Below, in pieces: positions 1 through 7,265 of a stretch of 8,570 nt of DNA. The translations under genes and the position numbers were made by a program. The stretch covers positions 1 through 8,570 of the forward strand of contig JAEDLO010000066.1 in assembly GCA_016295245.1 (NCBI GenBank). Reading direction: 5' to 3'. Under the pieces are notes generated by a model. It was not told where the DNA came from, ran no database searches, and saw only the letters and a program-made list of their open reading frames with translations. Source of the DNA: Bacteroidales bacterium (GTDB taxonomy: Bacteria > Bacteroidota > Bacteroidia > Bacteroidales > UBA932). Numbering within the stretch: position 1 is the first letter of the stretch; every line of letters starts with the position of its first letter.

Positions 1-659
1 CTCTTTGCAGGGTCGGCCTCATTGTAGTCGTTGTAGAAGAGGAGGGCATCAGGGTCAGCCTCACGCGCATACTCGAAAGCCTTTGCGATGAACTCGTCGC
101 CGGCAATCTGGAAGAGAGGAGAGTTGCGGTAAGGCGAAGCGCCCGGCCAGCGCTGCTCGTCGGCCATAGCCTCATTGACCACGTCCCAGCAATAAACGAT
201 GTCCTTGTAGCGGGAAACGATGGCATTGATGTGGCTCTTCATATTGGCGAAGAGTTCCTCCTTGGAGAGAAGCTGTCCATTTTCGTCCTGATACATCCAG
301 CGGCCGATCTGGCTATGCCATACGAGGCAGTGGCCGCGGAGTTTGATGCCGTTTGCGCGGCAGAAGTCAGCGATCTTGTCAGCCTGCTCCCAGTTGTAAA
401 CGCCCTTTGAAGGCTCTGTTGGTTCAGGTTTCATCGCATTCTCGGCGGTGATGCTGTTGAATTCCCTCTGAATAAGGGCAATCTGGGCAGGGTCGGTCAC
501 GTTTGTAGGGTTGACCGCTACACCGATGCTGAAGTAATCCTTGTAGGTATCCTTCAGACCATCTGTGATTGGCTGCGGAGCCCTTCCGCGAGGTTGGGCA
601 AGCGCGATTGCGCTGGCTGCGAGAGCCGTGGCGCAAAGAATGGTTTTAAGTGTTTTCAT
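1..659 (-). CDS. Secreted endo-1,4-beta-xylanase, GH10 (N-terminal part, truncated by window edge)
   Basis: Hydrolyses internal beta-1,4 bonds of the xylan backbone outside the cytoplasm. The visible 219 residues begin with a signal peptide (about residues 1-21, cut after ALA before QP). GH10 hallmarks follow in order: TAENAMK at 72-78, RGHCLVWH at 108-115 (substrate-binding His110, Trp114, His115), WDVVNEA at 158-164 with the catalytic acid/base Glu163, and LFYNDYNE at 207-214. The nucleophile Glu (usually a TELD-type motif) lies beyond the left edge, so integrity of the active site cannot be judged. The ATG at 659-657 is chosen because it directly precedes the signal peptide; its leader is A/T-rich with no Shine-Dalgarno, as usual in Bacteroidetes. 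The upstream GH43-esterase stops only 21 bases before, so the two are probably co-transcribed. The family call is firm; further C-terminal modules are unknown. Confidence 0.95.
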   Translation of the reverse strand, partial: MKTLKTILCATALAASAIALAQPRGRAPQPITDGLKDTYKDYFSIGVAVNPTNVTDPAQIALIQREFNSITAENAMKPEPTEPSKGVYNWEQADKIADFCRANGIKLRGHCLVWHSQIGRWMYQDENGQLLSKEELFANMKSHINAIVSRYKDIVYCWDVVNEAMADEQRWPGASPYRNSPLFQIAGDEFIAKAFEYAREADPDALLFYNDYNEADPAK

Positions 660-680
660 AAATAATTATTTGGGTGTAAG

Positions 681-3560
681 TTATCTTCTCATCCTGAATT
701 TGCTCTCAACGGTCCAGAGCGGACGCTCGAGGATTTCAGGTCTAGGGCCTATGAAGTAGCTCATAGCGCTTCTGTCTGACTTGAGGGTGAGGTCGAGCCA
801 CTTCAGCGCGACAATTGAGAACTCGCCGCCGTGAGGCTGGCCATAGGTGCCGCCGTGGCCGACAGGGTAGTTGGCTGCCACTGCGAGGACGTGGTCGATG
901 CGCGCGAAGTCATCCATACCGTTGCCGTAGGCGATGTCCTCTTTGCCGCCCAGCAGGTAAAGCACAGGGGTGTGAATCTCCTTGAGGCTCTCCTTTTGAG
1001 GCATAGGCATACCCGGCATCGCAACCTGCGGATCCACGAAGAGACCGCTGTTGCAGATCATCAGGCTCTTTAGACGCTTGTCGGCCGCATTGCTGAGGGT
1101 TTGAAGGCCGCCGCAAGACATTCCGGCAGCGGCAATCGCGTTGAGGTTGAGTTTGCCAAAATATGGGCTGGCAGGGTCGGCGTTGACTTTCTCAGCCCAG
1201 TCAATGCCCTCTATCTGCTGGTCAGCGCTCGACATTGGGCCGTAATCCCTTCTGCCCGGGACAGGCATATAGCCGGTGGCGATGACTACATAGCCGTGGG
1301 AGGCAATCTCATTGAGGAAGTTCATATGCTCCCAAGGTGAGTTTACGCAGGCGCCGTTGCCCCATACGATTACAGGCAGAGGGTTGCTCTTGCCGAACTC
1401 CGAGAGGTCAGCAGGCCTGAAGATGGTGTGGGCAGGGAGGTCCGGCTCGGTGACCATAATGGCCTTGTGGGCGCCGGTACCGCCGTCCTCGACTATCTTG
1501 ATGGCGGTTGCGGTCTCGTTGGCGGTCTTGAGCTGAAGGGTATAGGTCTTGACGGTGCCCTTGTAGTCGCAGACTATGGTCGCAGTGCCGTATTTCTCCT
1601 TAGGTTGGGTGACGCTGATCTTCACCTCAGGGTTGCTGCAGCTGGCGCTGACTGAAGGGATACCGGTGCTGGTGGAGAGGATGCCGAATTCTGCCTCGTA
1701 GTGGTCATAGCCGGCGTAGCCGTTGATGTTGTCAAAGCGTACTGGAGTTGAAGGTAAGCAGACAGCTTCGCCGTTCACGAAAATCTCTACCTGAGGCACC
1801 TGAGGGCGGTCGATTGAGACGCCCTTGCGGCTGAAGCCCAGGCCGTGCAGGGTGCAGAGCTGAGCGTCTTCGCCCTCGGCGATGAGATAGATGGCGTGCT
1901 TGCCGCCAAGGCGGTCAACAGCCTTGGAAACATCGGCAGTGAGCTTGAGGTCCAGGCCGATGTTGCGGGCTGGAACCTTGATTTCGGCAATCTGGATTCC
2001 CTTCCAAGTCTTGTTGGCCCAAGGTCCGTCGAGCATCACCTTGATGGTGAATTCGCGGTTGGTCTCAGGAGTGAGGAAGAGGTTGATGGCGGTCTTGTCG
2101 CCCGGGCGGGTGCCCCTGAACGGCTTGAGACCCTTGCTTGCTTTCTGAAGGCCGCCGAAGCCGAAATACTTGAAGCCCAGGATGTCGCCGTTGTCCATCA
2201 CTGCGTCCATACTGTTGTCCCAGATGTCCCAGCTGTCCTGGAGGGTGTTGTTATTGGTGTAGAAGCAGGCGTATCCGGCGGAATAGTACTTGAACGGATC
2301 GAGACCGTAGAGCTGGAAGCCCTCGGAAGTGACCTCTGCGCCGTTGTAGACGCTGCCGTCAGCAGCAGAGGCCTTCCAGACGAGATCCTTTGCATAAGGG
2401 TCATAGCCGCTGATGACAACCTTGCCGCCCTCGGCGACAGGCTTCTCGTCCCACTCGATCTTGACTGGGGCGACCATAGCCTGGCGGGCAAAGCCGAAAT
2501 CGCGAGGAGGGCGATGGTAGAAGACATACCACTGGCCGTTGATCTCCTGGAGGCTGCCGTGGGTGTTGTGGCCTGAGTTGGTGGTCATAAGGGCGCTGCC
2601 GTCCTCATTGAGCACCACGCCGCGTGAATCCACAAGCACGCCGCCGCTGCGCCAAGGCCCGAGAGGCGAGTCGCCATAAGCGTAGCGCAGAGTGGAGTTG
2701 GAACTGCCCAAACCGTAATCCGGGCCGCTGTAGCCGGAGAAGATCATCAGGAACTTGTTGCCTACCTTGCGGATGGACGAAGCCTCATAGAAGTTGAACT
2801 CGCCCGGATTCTGCTCCTTGTAGAGGGCAGGGTAGGTGGTGCCTTCAGGGTCACGCACTACGCCATAGCGGGCGCTTGAAGGGATGAAGTATCGGCGGAT
2901 TTCGGTGCCTGGACGCAGCGAGTACATAGTATTCTGGTCGAGCTCGGCTGCGTTGGACATCTGGTAGCCCCAGAATGCGTAGGCACGGAAACCTATTTTG
3001 TAGTCAGGGTCAGAAGGGTCGGTTATCTGCTCGACATAGATTGAAGGATCAAAACCGATGATGCTGCCAGGAACGACTGACCTGCCGTCTTCGCTGAGGT
3101 TCACAGGAGTGAAAGGCCCGTCAGGACGGCTGCCCTTGCAGACAAGCGGCTCCCTGTTGGCTCCGCGGCTGTGAGGGTAGAGATAGTACTCGCGGGTACC
3201 GTCTGCGCGCTTGACTTCCACGAGGTCCGGGGCAAACATAGTATCCCACATTCCGTCAATCTGATAGGTAAAGATAGGGCCTTCGTCCCTCCAGGAAGTC
3301 AGGTCCTCCACCGGTGCGGACCACATACGGATATCCGGTCCGCAGTAGGCCTTGTAGGTAAGGTCGTGCGAGCCGATGATGTAGGCGCGATACTTTCCGG
3401 GATTGTCAGGGTCTTCGAAGACGCGTGGTTCGCCGTCCGGCAGATGCTCCCAGAGAGGGAGATATGGATTTCCGGTGCCGACAGGGGTCTGGGCGGCAGC
3501 AGGAAGATTTCCAAGCATCAGGGCCAGGATGGCTGCTGAGAAGGTAAGTTTAAAGTTCAT
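681..3560 (-). CDS. Secreted multimodular GH43 glycosidase with CBM6-like, Ig-like and alpha/beta-hydrolase esterase modules
   Basis: 959 residues with a signal peptide (1-24, cut after AAAQ). Module 1 (about 30-385) is a GH43 five-bladed propeller: PDGEP at 41-45 in the place of the catalytic base motif, APDL at 110-113, FDPS at 170-173 (Asp171, pKa modulator), YEASSIRKVGNKF at 258-270 (Glu259, catalytic acid) and GHNTHGS at 330-336. Module 2 (about 386-580) resembles a CBM6 beta-sandwich (NGDILGFKYFGFGG at 457-470). Module 3 (about 581-690) looks like an Ig-type spacer. Module 4 (about 691-930) is an alpha/beta hydrolase with nucleophile elbow GMSCG (Ser815), Asp875 in GKEDIAY and His902 in GHGGTY. 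Expected activities are alpha-L-arabinofuranosidase or beta-xylosidase plus removal of acetyl or feruloyl esters from xylan; exact substrates are inferred. It sits 50 bases after the PLP enzyme and 21 bases before the GH10 xylanase, consistent with debranching for that enzyme. ATG at 3560 precedes the signal peptide and an A-rich leader. Confidence 0.9.
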   Translation of the reverse strand: MNFKLTFSAAILALMLGNLPAAAQTPVGTGNPYLPLWEHLPDGEPRVFEDPDNPGKYRAYIIGSHDLTYKAYCGPDIRMWSAPVEDLTSWRDEGPIFTYQIDGMWDTMFAPDLVEVKRADGTREYYLYPHSRGANREPLVCKGSRPDGPFTPVNLSEDGRSVVPGSIIGFDPSIYVEQITDPSDPDYKIGFRAYAFWGYQMSNAAELDQNTMYSLRPGTEIRRYFIPSSARYGVVRDPEGTTYPALYKEQNPGEFNFYEASSIRKVGNKFLMIFSGYSGPDYGLGSSNSTLRYAYGDSPLGPWRSGGVLVDSRGVVLNEDGSALMTTNSGHNTHGSLQEINGQWYVFYHRPPRDFGFARQAMVAPVKIEWDEKPVAEGGKVVISGYDPYAKDLVWKASAADGSVYNGAEVTSEGFQLYGLDPFKYYSAGYACFYTNNNTLQDSWDIWDNSMDAVMDNGDILGFKYFGFGGLQKASKGLKPFRGTRPGDKTAINLFLTPETNREFTIKVMLDGPWANKTWKGIQIAEIKVPARNIGLDLKLTADVSKAVDRLGGKHAIYLIAEGEDAQLCTLHGLGFSRKGVSIDRPQVPQVEIFVNGEAVCLPSTPVRFDNINGYAGYDHYEAEFGILSTSTGIPSVSASCSNPEVKISVTQPKEKYGTATIVCDYKGTVKTYTLQLKTANETATAIKIVEDGGTGAHKAIMVTEPDLPAHTIFRPADLSEFGKSNPLPVIVWGNGACVNSPWEHMNFLNEIASHGYVVIATGYMPVPGRRDYGPMSSADQQIEGIDWAEKVNADPASPYFGKLNLNAIAAAGMSCGGLQTLSNAADKRLKSLMICNSGLFVDPQVAMPGMPMPQKESLKEIHTPVLYLLGGKEDIAYGNGMDDFARIDHVLAVAANYPVGHGGTYGQPHGGEFSIVALKWLDLTLKSDRSAMSYFIGPRPEILERPLWTVESKFRMRR

Positions 3561-3581
3561 TTTGTTATGTTTTGGTTATCG

Positions 3582-3591
3582 TTTGCGCAAA
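3582..3591. repeat. Short perfect palindrome between patB and the GH43-esterase gene
   Basis: TTTGCGCAAA is a perfect 10-base palindrome in the 50-base gap. The surrounding gap is A/T-rich (including a TATATATA run), which would suit an internal promoter or operator, but no properly spaced -33/-7 pair is present and the site may be chance. Confidence 0.2.
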
Positions 3592-3610
3592 ATGGATATA
3601 TATGCAAAAA

Positions 3611-4783
3611 TCAAGCCTTATGCTTCAGCTGATTGGCAATTCTATTAAGGCCTTCTTCAAGAAGCGCCCGAGGGCAGGCGATGTTGATGCGCAGGAAGCC
3701 CTCACCGCCTTCGCCGTAAGGCGTGCCTGCATTCAGCCTCACCCTGGCCTTCTCAAGCAGCTCTTTTTCGATCAGGACGGACGGGCAGCCGAGAGATCGG
3801 CAGTCGAGCCATACAAGATAGGTTCCCTCCAGCGGGCTGACGCTGAGCGATGGCAGTTCGCGCGCGAGAAAATCCTTCAGGAAGAGAAAATTGTCGTGGA
3901 GATAGGCATTCAGGGCGTCGAGCCAGTCCTCCGAGTCGCGGTATGCGGCTTCCAGGGCGGCCTGGCCCATTATGTTGACGTGACCGCAGCGGTGCGCCTC
4001 GACCTGCAGGGCAATGCGGCTGCGCAGCCCGGGGTCGGAAACGAAGATGTTGGCAATTTGCAGGCCGGCGATGTTGAAGCCCTTCGTAGGCGAGGAGAGC
4101 ATCACGCAATTGGCAGGGAATTCGCTCCCCAGGGCAGCGTACGGCAGGTGGCTCAGGCCCGGGGCGACCAGGTCGCAATGGATCTCGTCGGCGACGACGA
4201 TGGTCGAATGGCGGCGGCAGATGGCCTCTACGCGCTCAAGCTCTTCGCGGCTCCAGACCCTTCCCGTCGGGTTGTGGGGACTGCAGAGCAGCAGAAGCTT
4301 GGCGCGAGGGTCGCTTGCGGCCTGCTCAAGCGCCTCGAAGTCCATTTCGTAGCGCCCGTCAGCGCCACGCAGCAGCGGAAGCTGGAGGGGCACGCAGCCG
4401 TTCTCAGTGATGGTAGGGAAGAAGCAGCTGTACACGGGAGTCTGGACAATCACCTTGTCGCCCTCGGCGCAGAGAGCGCGCAGGGTTGCGGCAAGCCCCG
4501 GCAGAACGCCCGTCACGGGGATGATCCACTCACGGCGGAGATTCAGGCCATGGCGGCGCGAGAACCAGGCTATCACGGCATCGAAGTACGAGTCGGGCGC
4601 AATGCCGTAGCCGTACACGCCGCGGGCGGCAATCTCAGCGACCGCCGAGGCGATGGCGGGAGCCGAACGGAAGTCCATATCGGCAACCCACATCGGGAGC
4701 ACATCGGCCGCAGGGGAAGCGTCCCACTTCATCGAGGCGCTTCCCCTGCGGTCCAGGATTTCATCGAAATTATATCTTGACAT
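3611..4783 (-). CDS. patB: MalY/PatB-type PLP-dependent C-S lyase (cystathionine beta-lyase family)
   Basis: A 390-residue fold-type I aminotransferase-like enzyme, normal length for MalY/PatB. Such enzymes cleave the C-S bond of cystathionine or cysteine conjugates to thiol, pyruvate and ammonia in the cytoplasm. Visible features: N-terminal FDEILDRRGSASMKW and LPMWVADMDF (29-38) typical of this subfamily, VYGYG at 56-60, PVYSCF at 116-121, CSPHNPTGRVW at 167-177 (Asn171), ADEIHCDL at 198-205 (Asp199 to the pyridine nitrogen), SPTKGFNIAG at 231-240 (Lys234, Schiff base) and FLRINIACPR at 363-372 (Arg365, carboxylate binding). There is no signal peptide. It starts 6 bases after the lipoprotein stop and lies 50 bases before the GH43-esterase, so it is embedded in the glycanase operon. 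E. coli MalY also represses the maltose activator MalT, but any regulatory role here is speculation. The family is clear; the physiological substrate is not. Confidence 0.92.
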   Translation of the reverse strand: MSRYNFDEILDRRGSASMKWDASPAADVLPMWVADMDFRSAPAIASAVAEIAARGVYGYGIAPDSYFDAVIAWFSRRHGLNLRREWIIPVTGVLPGLAATLRALCAEGDKVIVQTPVYSCFFPTITENGCVPLQLPLLRGADGRYEMDFEALEQAASDPRAKLLLLCSPHNPTGRVWSREELERVEAICRRHSTIVVADEIHCDLVAPGLSHLPYAALGSEFPANCVMLSSPTKGFNIAGLQIANIFVSDPGLRSRIALQVEAHRCGHVNIMGQAALEAAYRDSEDWLDALNAYLHDNFLFLKDFLARELPSLSVSPLEGTYLVWLDCRSLGCPSVLIEKELLEKARVRLNAGTPYGEGGEGFLRINIACPRALLEEGLNRIANQLKHKA

Positions 4784-4789
4784 ATATCT

Positions 4790-6022
4790 TTATTGGGTCA
4801 TTTCAATCAGCTGGGCGACCGGAGTGACCAGAAGCTCCATATGGCCGTCGCCATTGCTGGCGGTGCAGACAACATAGCGGCCATTCATCACGAAGTGCGG
4901 ATGAGGGTCAGGATGGAGTGTGGACTGGTTATTCTGTGGCATAAGCGCCTCGCGGGTCGAGTAGAGCCATACCTGCTTGCCCGTTTCGCGGTTATAGAAG
5001 GCGACTCTCCACTTGCAGCCTCTCCACCACTTCTCTGGGGCCTGGTCCACTACGACATATTTGTTGTCAGGGGAGCAGAAGTTGTGGCGCGCAGCTTCGA
5101 CTTCAGCCCAGCACTCCTGGCGGCCGGTGGCAAGGTCATAGTGGTAAACAAAATCTTCGCAGTCGAAATAGCCGTGACCGCACCAGGAGAAACCCTTGCC
5201 GTCGTCATCCCAGATTTCGTGGGAAGCGAAATTGCGCTTCTCGGCAGGAATGAGGGTCTTGGAACCCTTGCGCACGAGCCACATACGCGGATAGAAGCCG
5301 GTCGAATCCTGGAAGGCCTGTCCGAGTTCGCCCCAGGCGCTTTCCCAGGCGCAAAGAGCAAGGGAGTCATCGACAGGGTTGAGCTGGCCGTGGTTGCAGA
5401 TCCACTCGGTCTCGCCCCACTCCTCCCAGGAGCCGTCGCGCAGGTCAAGCATACCCTGAATGTAGCGCGAGCGTCCTTCAGGGGTCTTTATTTCAGTGTC
5501 GAGGAAGGCCTTGTTGCGGTCTTGGGTGAGGGTCAGATGGCTGGCGAGGCGCAGGACCTGACCAAGGGAAGAGAGCTCCTGTGGCACGTCGCAGAGCTTC
5601 ACTTCCTTCTCCGGATTGCTGAAGTCGCGTCTGAAGAACCCCCTTTCAGGGTCTCCGTAAACCATATAGTTCTCCTTGCACTCAATGAAAGGCGTGGCCT
5701 TGCGCAGACCAAGGTCGAAGAACTTGTCCTTCTTGAGGTCGGCCAGCATCAGATGGCGCTCTCCGACTCCGATGCGCTCATTGCCTTGGGTGTGCTGGAA
5801 GACCAGGAAGCGACCGTCTTCGGTCATACTCTTGGTCACAAAATAGAGCGACTGGTTGTTATCGTCAGGCGAGCCGCAGCGCAGCGAATAACTTACTACG
5901 CCCGACTCGGGATCGACAGTTTTTTCGAAAAGGGGAGAATTTTCGGGGCTCTTGATCCCGCAGCAGGAGGCGGCAAGGAGAGCAAGGCCCGCAAAGAGAG
6001 TGATTTGGATAGGTTTCTTCAT
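4790..6022 (-). CDS. Lipoprotein beta-propeller resembling oligogalacturonate lyase (PL22)
   Basis: 410 residues with a lipoprotein signal: hydrophobic segment 6-18 and lipobox-like LAASC with Cys20 (Cys21 follows), so probably membrane-anchored and facing the periplasm or outside. The rest reads as repeated propeller strands (MTEDGRFLVF at 66-75, ICNHGQLNPVDDSLALCAW at 208-226, SHEIWDDDGKGFSW at 267-280, ARHNFCSPDNKYVVVDQ at 311-327, HPDPHPHFVMNGRYVV at 370-385). The spaced histidines His211, His268, His313, His370, His374 and His376 resemble the layout of PL22 oligogalacturonate lyases, where a catalytic His and an His/Gln manganese site act on short uronic-acid oligomers. I cannot align every ligand; the known Gln ligand is not obviously conserved. 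It is the first gene of the apparent four-gene glycanase operon. It could instead be a non-catalytic TolB-like propeller. ATG at 6022 is set by the signal peptide. Confidence 0.6.
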   Translation of the reverse strand: MKKPIQITLFAGLALLAASCCGIKSPENSPLFEKTVDPESGVVSYSLRCGSPDDNNQSLYFVTKSMTEDGRFLVFQHTQGNERIGVGERHLMLADLKKDKFFDLGLRKATPFIECKENYMVYGDPERGFFRRDFSNPEKEVKLCDVPQELSSLGQVLRLASHLTLTQDRNKAFLDTEIKTPEGRSRYIQGMLDLRDGSWEEWGETEWICNHGQLNPVDDSLALCAWESAWGELGQAFQDSTGFYPRMWLVRKGSKTLIPAEKRNFASHEIWDDDGKGFSWCGHGYFDCEDFVYHYDLATGRQECWAEVEAARHNFCSPDNKYVVVDQAPEKWWRGCKWRVAFYNRETGKQVWLYSTREALMPQNNQSTLHPDPHPHFVMNGRYVVCTASNGDGHMELLVTPVAQLIEMTQ

Positions 6023-6079
6023 AATGATTGGTATATGTGGTAATATCCACGAATATACAGAAAAAATGTGAAGAAACCT
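6011..6079 (-). repeat. 10-base perfect inverted repeat spanning the lipoprotein start codon
   Basis: On the minus strand AGGTTTCTTC (6079-6070) is exactly complementary to GAAGAAACCT (6020-6011), with 49 bases between. The second arm contains the G of the ATG and codons 2-4 of the lipoprotein gene. If transcription starts upstream of 6079 the leader could fold back and hide the start codon; if it starts within the loop, the arms could instead be paired DNA sites. The purine-rich start (MKKP) raises the chance of coincidence. Confidence 0.4.
6032..6057. promoter_or_regulatory. Imperfect palindrome overlapping a -7-like element before the glycanase operon
   Basis: TATAT-GTGG (6032-6040) faces CCAC-GA-ATATA (6047-6057), a 9-base-pair palindrome with a two-base bulge and a 6-base centre. 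Read on the minus strand its first bases, TATATTCG (6057-6050), differ from the -7 consensus TAnnTTTG at one position. It lies in the 70-base gap between the AraC gene and the first operon gene, the expected place for an operator. No matching -33 TTTG is present, as in many activator-dependent promoters. Confidence 0.35.
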
Positions 6080-6092
6080 CTAAGCGAACGGA

Positions 6093-7205
6093 CTATTTCA
6101 ACTTCTTTTTGCGGTACTCGTTAGGAGTGCAGCCCGTAAACTTTTTGAAATTGCGGTAGAAGGCTGATTCAGAGGCGAATCCACAGGTCTCGGAAATCTG
6201 CTCGAGGCAGTCGTCGCCGTCCTTGAGAATCAGTTCCTGGGCGTATTGGACGCGACGGCTGTTGACATAGTCGTGGAAGGAGAGACGGAAGTGGTTGTTA
6301 ATGCTGTCGGAGACATAGGTTCGGTTGGAGCCTATGGCCCGCGCCAGGTCTGATATCTTCAGGCTCGGTCTCAGGTAGAGCTTCTCATCGTCCATCACTT
6401 TTTCGATTGCCGCGGCTATGCGGTTGTAATTTGCATTGTTCTCGTCCATATACTGGTCCTCGGGAGGAGTGTGAGGGAGCATATCCTCCTCGTATAGGTC
6501 GTAGGAAGAGATGTCTATGAGCATATCGGAGGCGGTGTACTCGATTTTGCTGCCGATGTAGCCGATAGGGAAGAGGATGATGGTATATATCAGCGAGATT
6601 GCGCCTGTCACCCAGATGCTTGCCGTCAGGTCGAAATCATAGGCGATGAACAGGCCTTTGAGCAGCGAGAAGAAGCACAGTGCCAGGAGGAGTTTAGCCA
6701 GTTTGCGCGGTTTTGAGCTGTCGTGGTCGGAATAGTAGTTGTCGATATTGGTGATGTAATCCTTAGTGCCGCGGATTACATAATAAACTGTCACTGCAAC
6801 TTCGACAAGAAGGAGAATTTTGTAGAGATAGATGACCGGACCGGGCTGGATGGAGGCCAGAAGGGAGGCCAGTATGGCGGCGATGCAGACGACAAGGGAC
6901 GGGATGAGCACCAGGAACTGCCAGTTTTTGAGCTTGGTCGGACAGGTCAGGCGCCTGATGTAAATATAGGCCAGAGGATAAATTGCAAGCGTGAAGAAAA
7001 TGTAAAAGCAGCGGACCAGATCGAAGTCCGATCCGCTGCCGGAAATGCGGATCACCCGAGTTAAGTGTAGGCCGGCGCATACCGCAAAAAACCAGGCCAG
7101 CATACGTTTTGCACGATTGGAATCACGATAATCCAAGAAAAGGATTACGGTCCACGTCAGACAGACGAAAAACGGCAGCGCCGTAAACATAATCTTTGTC
7201 AGCAT
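6093..7205 (-). CDS. Membrane-anchored AraC-family transcriptional regulator
   Basis: About 370 residues from the ATG at 7205. The N-terminal half carries about six or seven hydrophobic helices (roughly residues 7-25, 35-49, 66-83, 96-118, 126-144, 170-188 and 197-216 from this start), followed by a charged linker. A C-terminal AraC/HTH_18 domain (about 265-370) has the first helix-turn-helix at LKISDLARAIGSNRTYVSDSI and the second at QISETCGFASESAFYRNFKKFTG, then the family signature ending TPNEYRKK. It should sense a signal in or across the inner membrane and bind DNA on the cytoplasmic side. A longer frame reaches a TTG at 7268, but the extra 21 residues are unlike a protein start and overlap a promoter-like element, so the ATG at 7205 is preferred (7190 is also possible). 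It lies 70 bases before the lipoprotein gene and is the likely local regulator; the target is inferred from position only. Confidence 0.88.
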   Translation of the reverse strand: MLTKIMFTALPFFVCLTWTVILFLDYRDSNRAKRMLAWFFAVCAGLHLTRVIRISGSGSDFDLVRCFYIFFTLAIYPLAYIYIRRLTCPTKLKNWQFLVLIPSLVVCIAAILASLLASIQPGPVIYLYKILLLVEVAVTVYYVIRGTKDYITNIDNYYSDHDSSKPRKLAKLLLALCFFSLLKGLFIAYDFDLTASIWVTGAISLIYTIILFPIGYIGSKIEYTASDMLIDISSYDLYEEDMLPHTPPEDQYMDENNANYNRIAAAIEKVMDDEKLYLRPSLKISDLARAIGSNRTYVSDSINNHFRLSFHDYVNSRRVQYAQELILKDGDDCLEQISETCGFASESAFYRNFKKFTGCTPNEYRKKKLK

Positions 7206-7265
7206 AACCCAATGAAATAAATAAAGTTTTTCCGAGTGGTTCCGCTTGCAGTAGTGAACCCGATG

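Noticed and set aside
1845..2576. 243-codon plus-strand open frame inside the GH43-esterase gene
   Set aside because: Antisense to the CBM6-like and GH43 modules, with no promoter or recognisable domain.
3572..4780. 402-codon open frame on the plus strand opposite patB
   Set aside because: Antisense shadow of a gene whose PLP-binding residues are all intact on the minus strand; no family features in the plus-strand product.
4793..6043. 416-codon open frame on the plus strand opposite the lipoprotein gene
   Set aside because: It mirrors the lipoprotein gene almost end to end, has no recognisable motifs or signal, and is explained by codon bias in the real gene.
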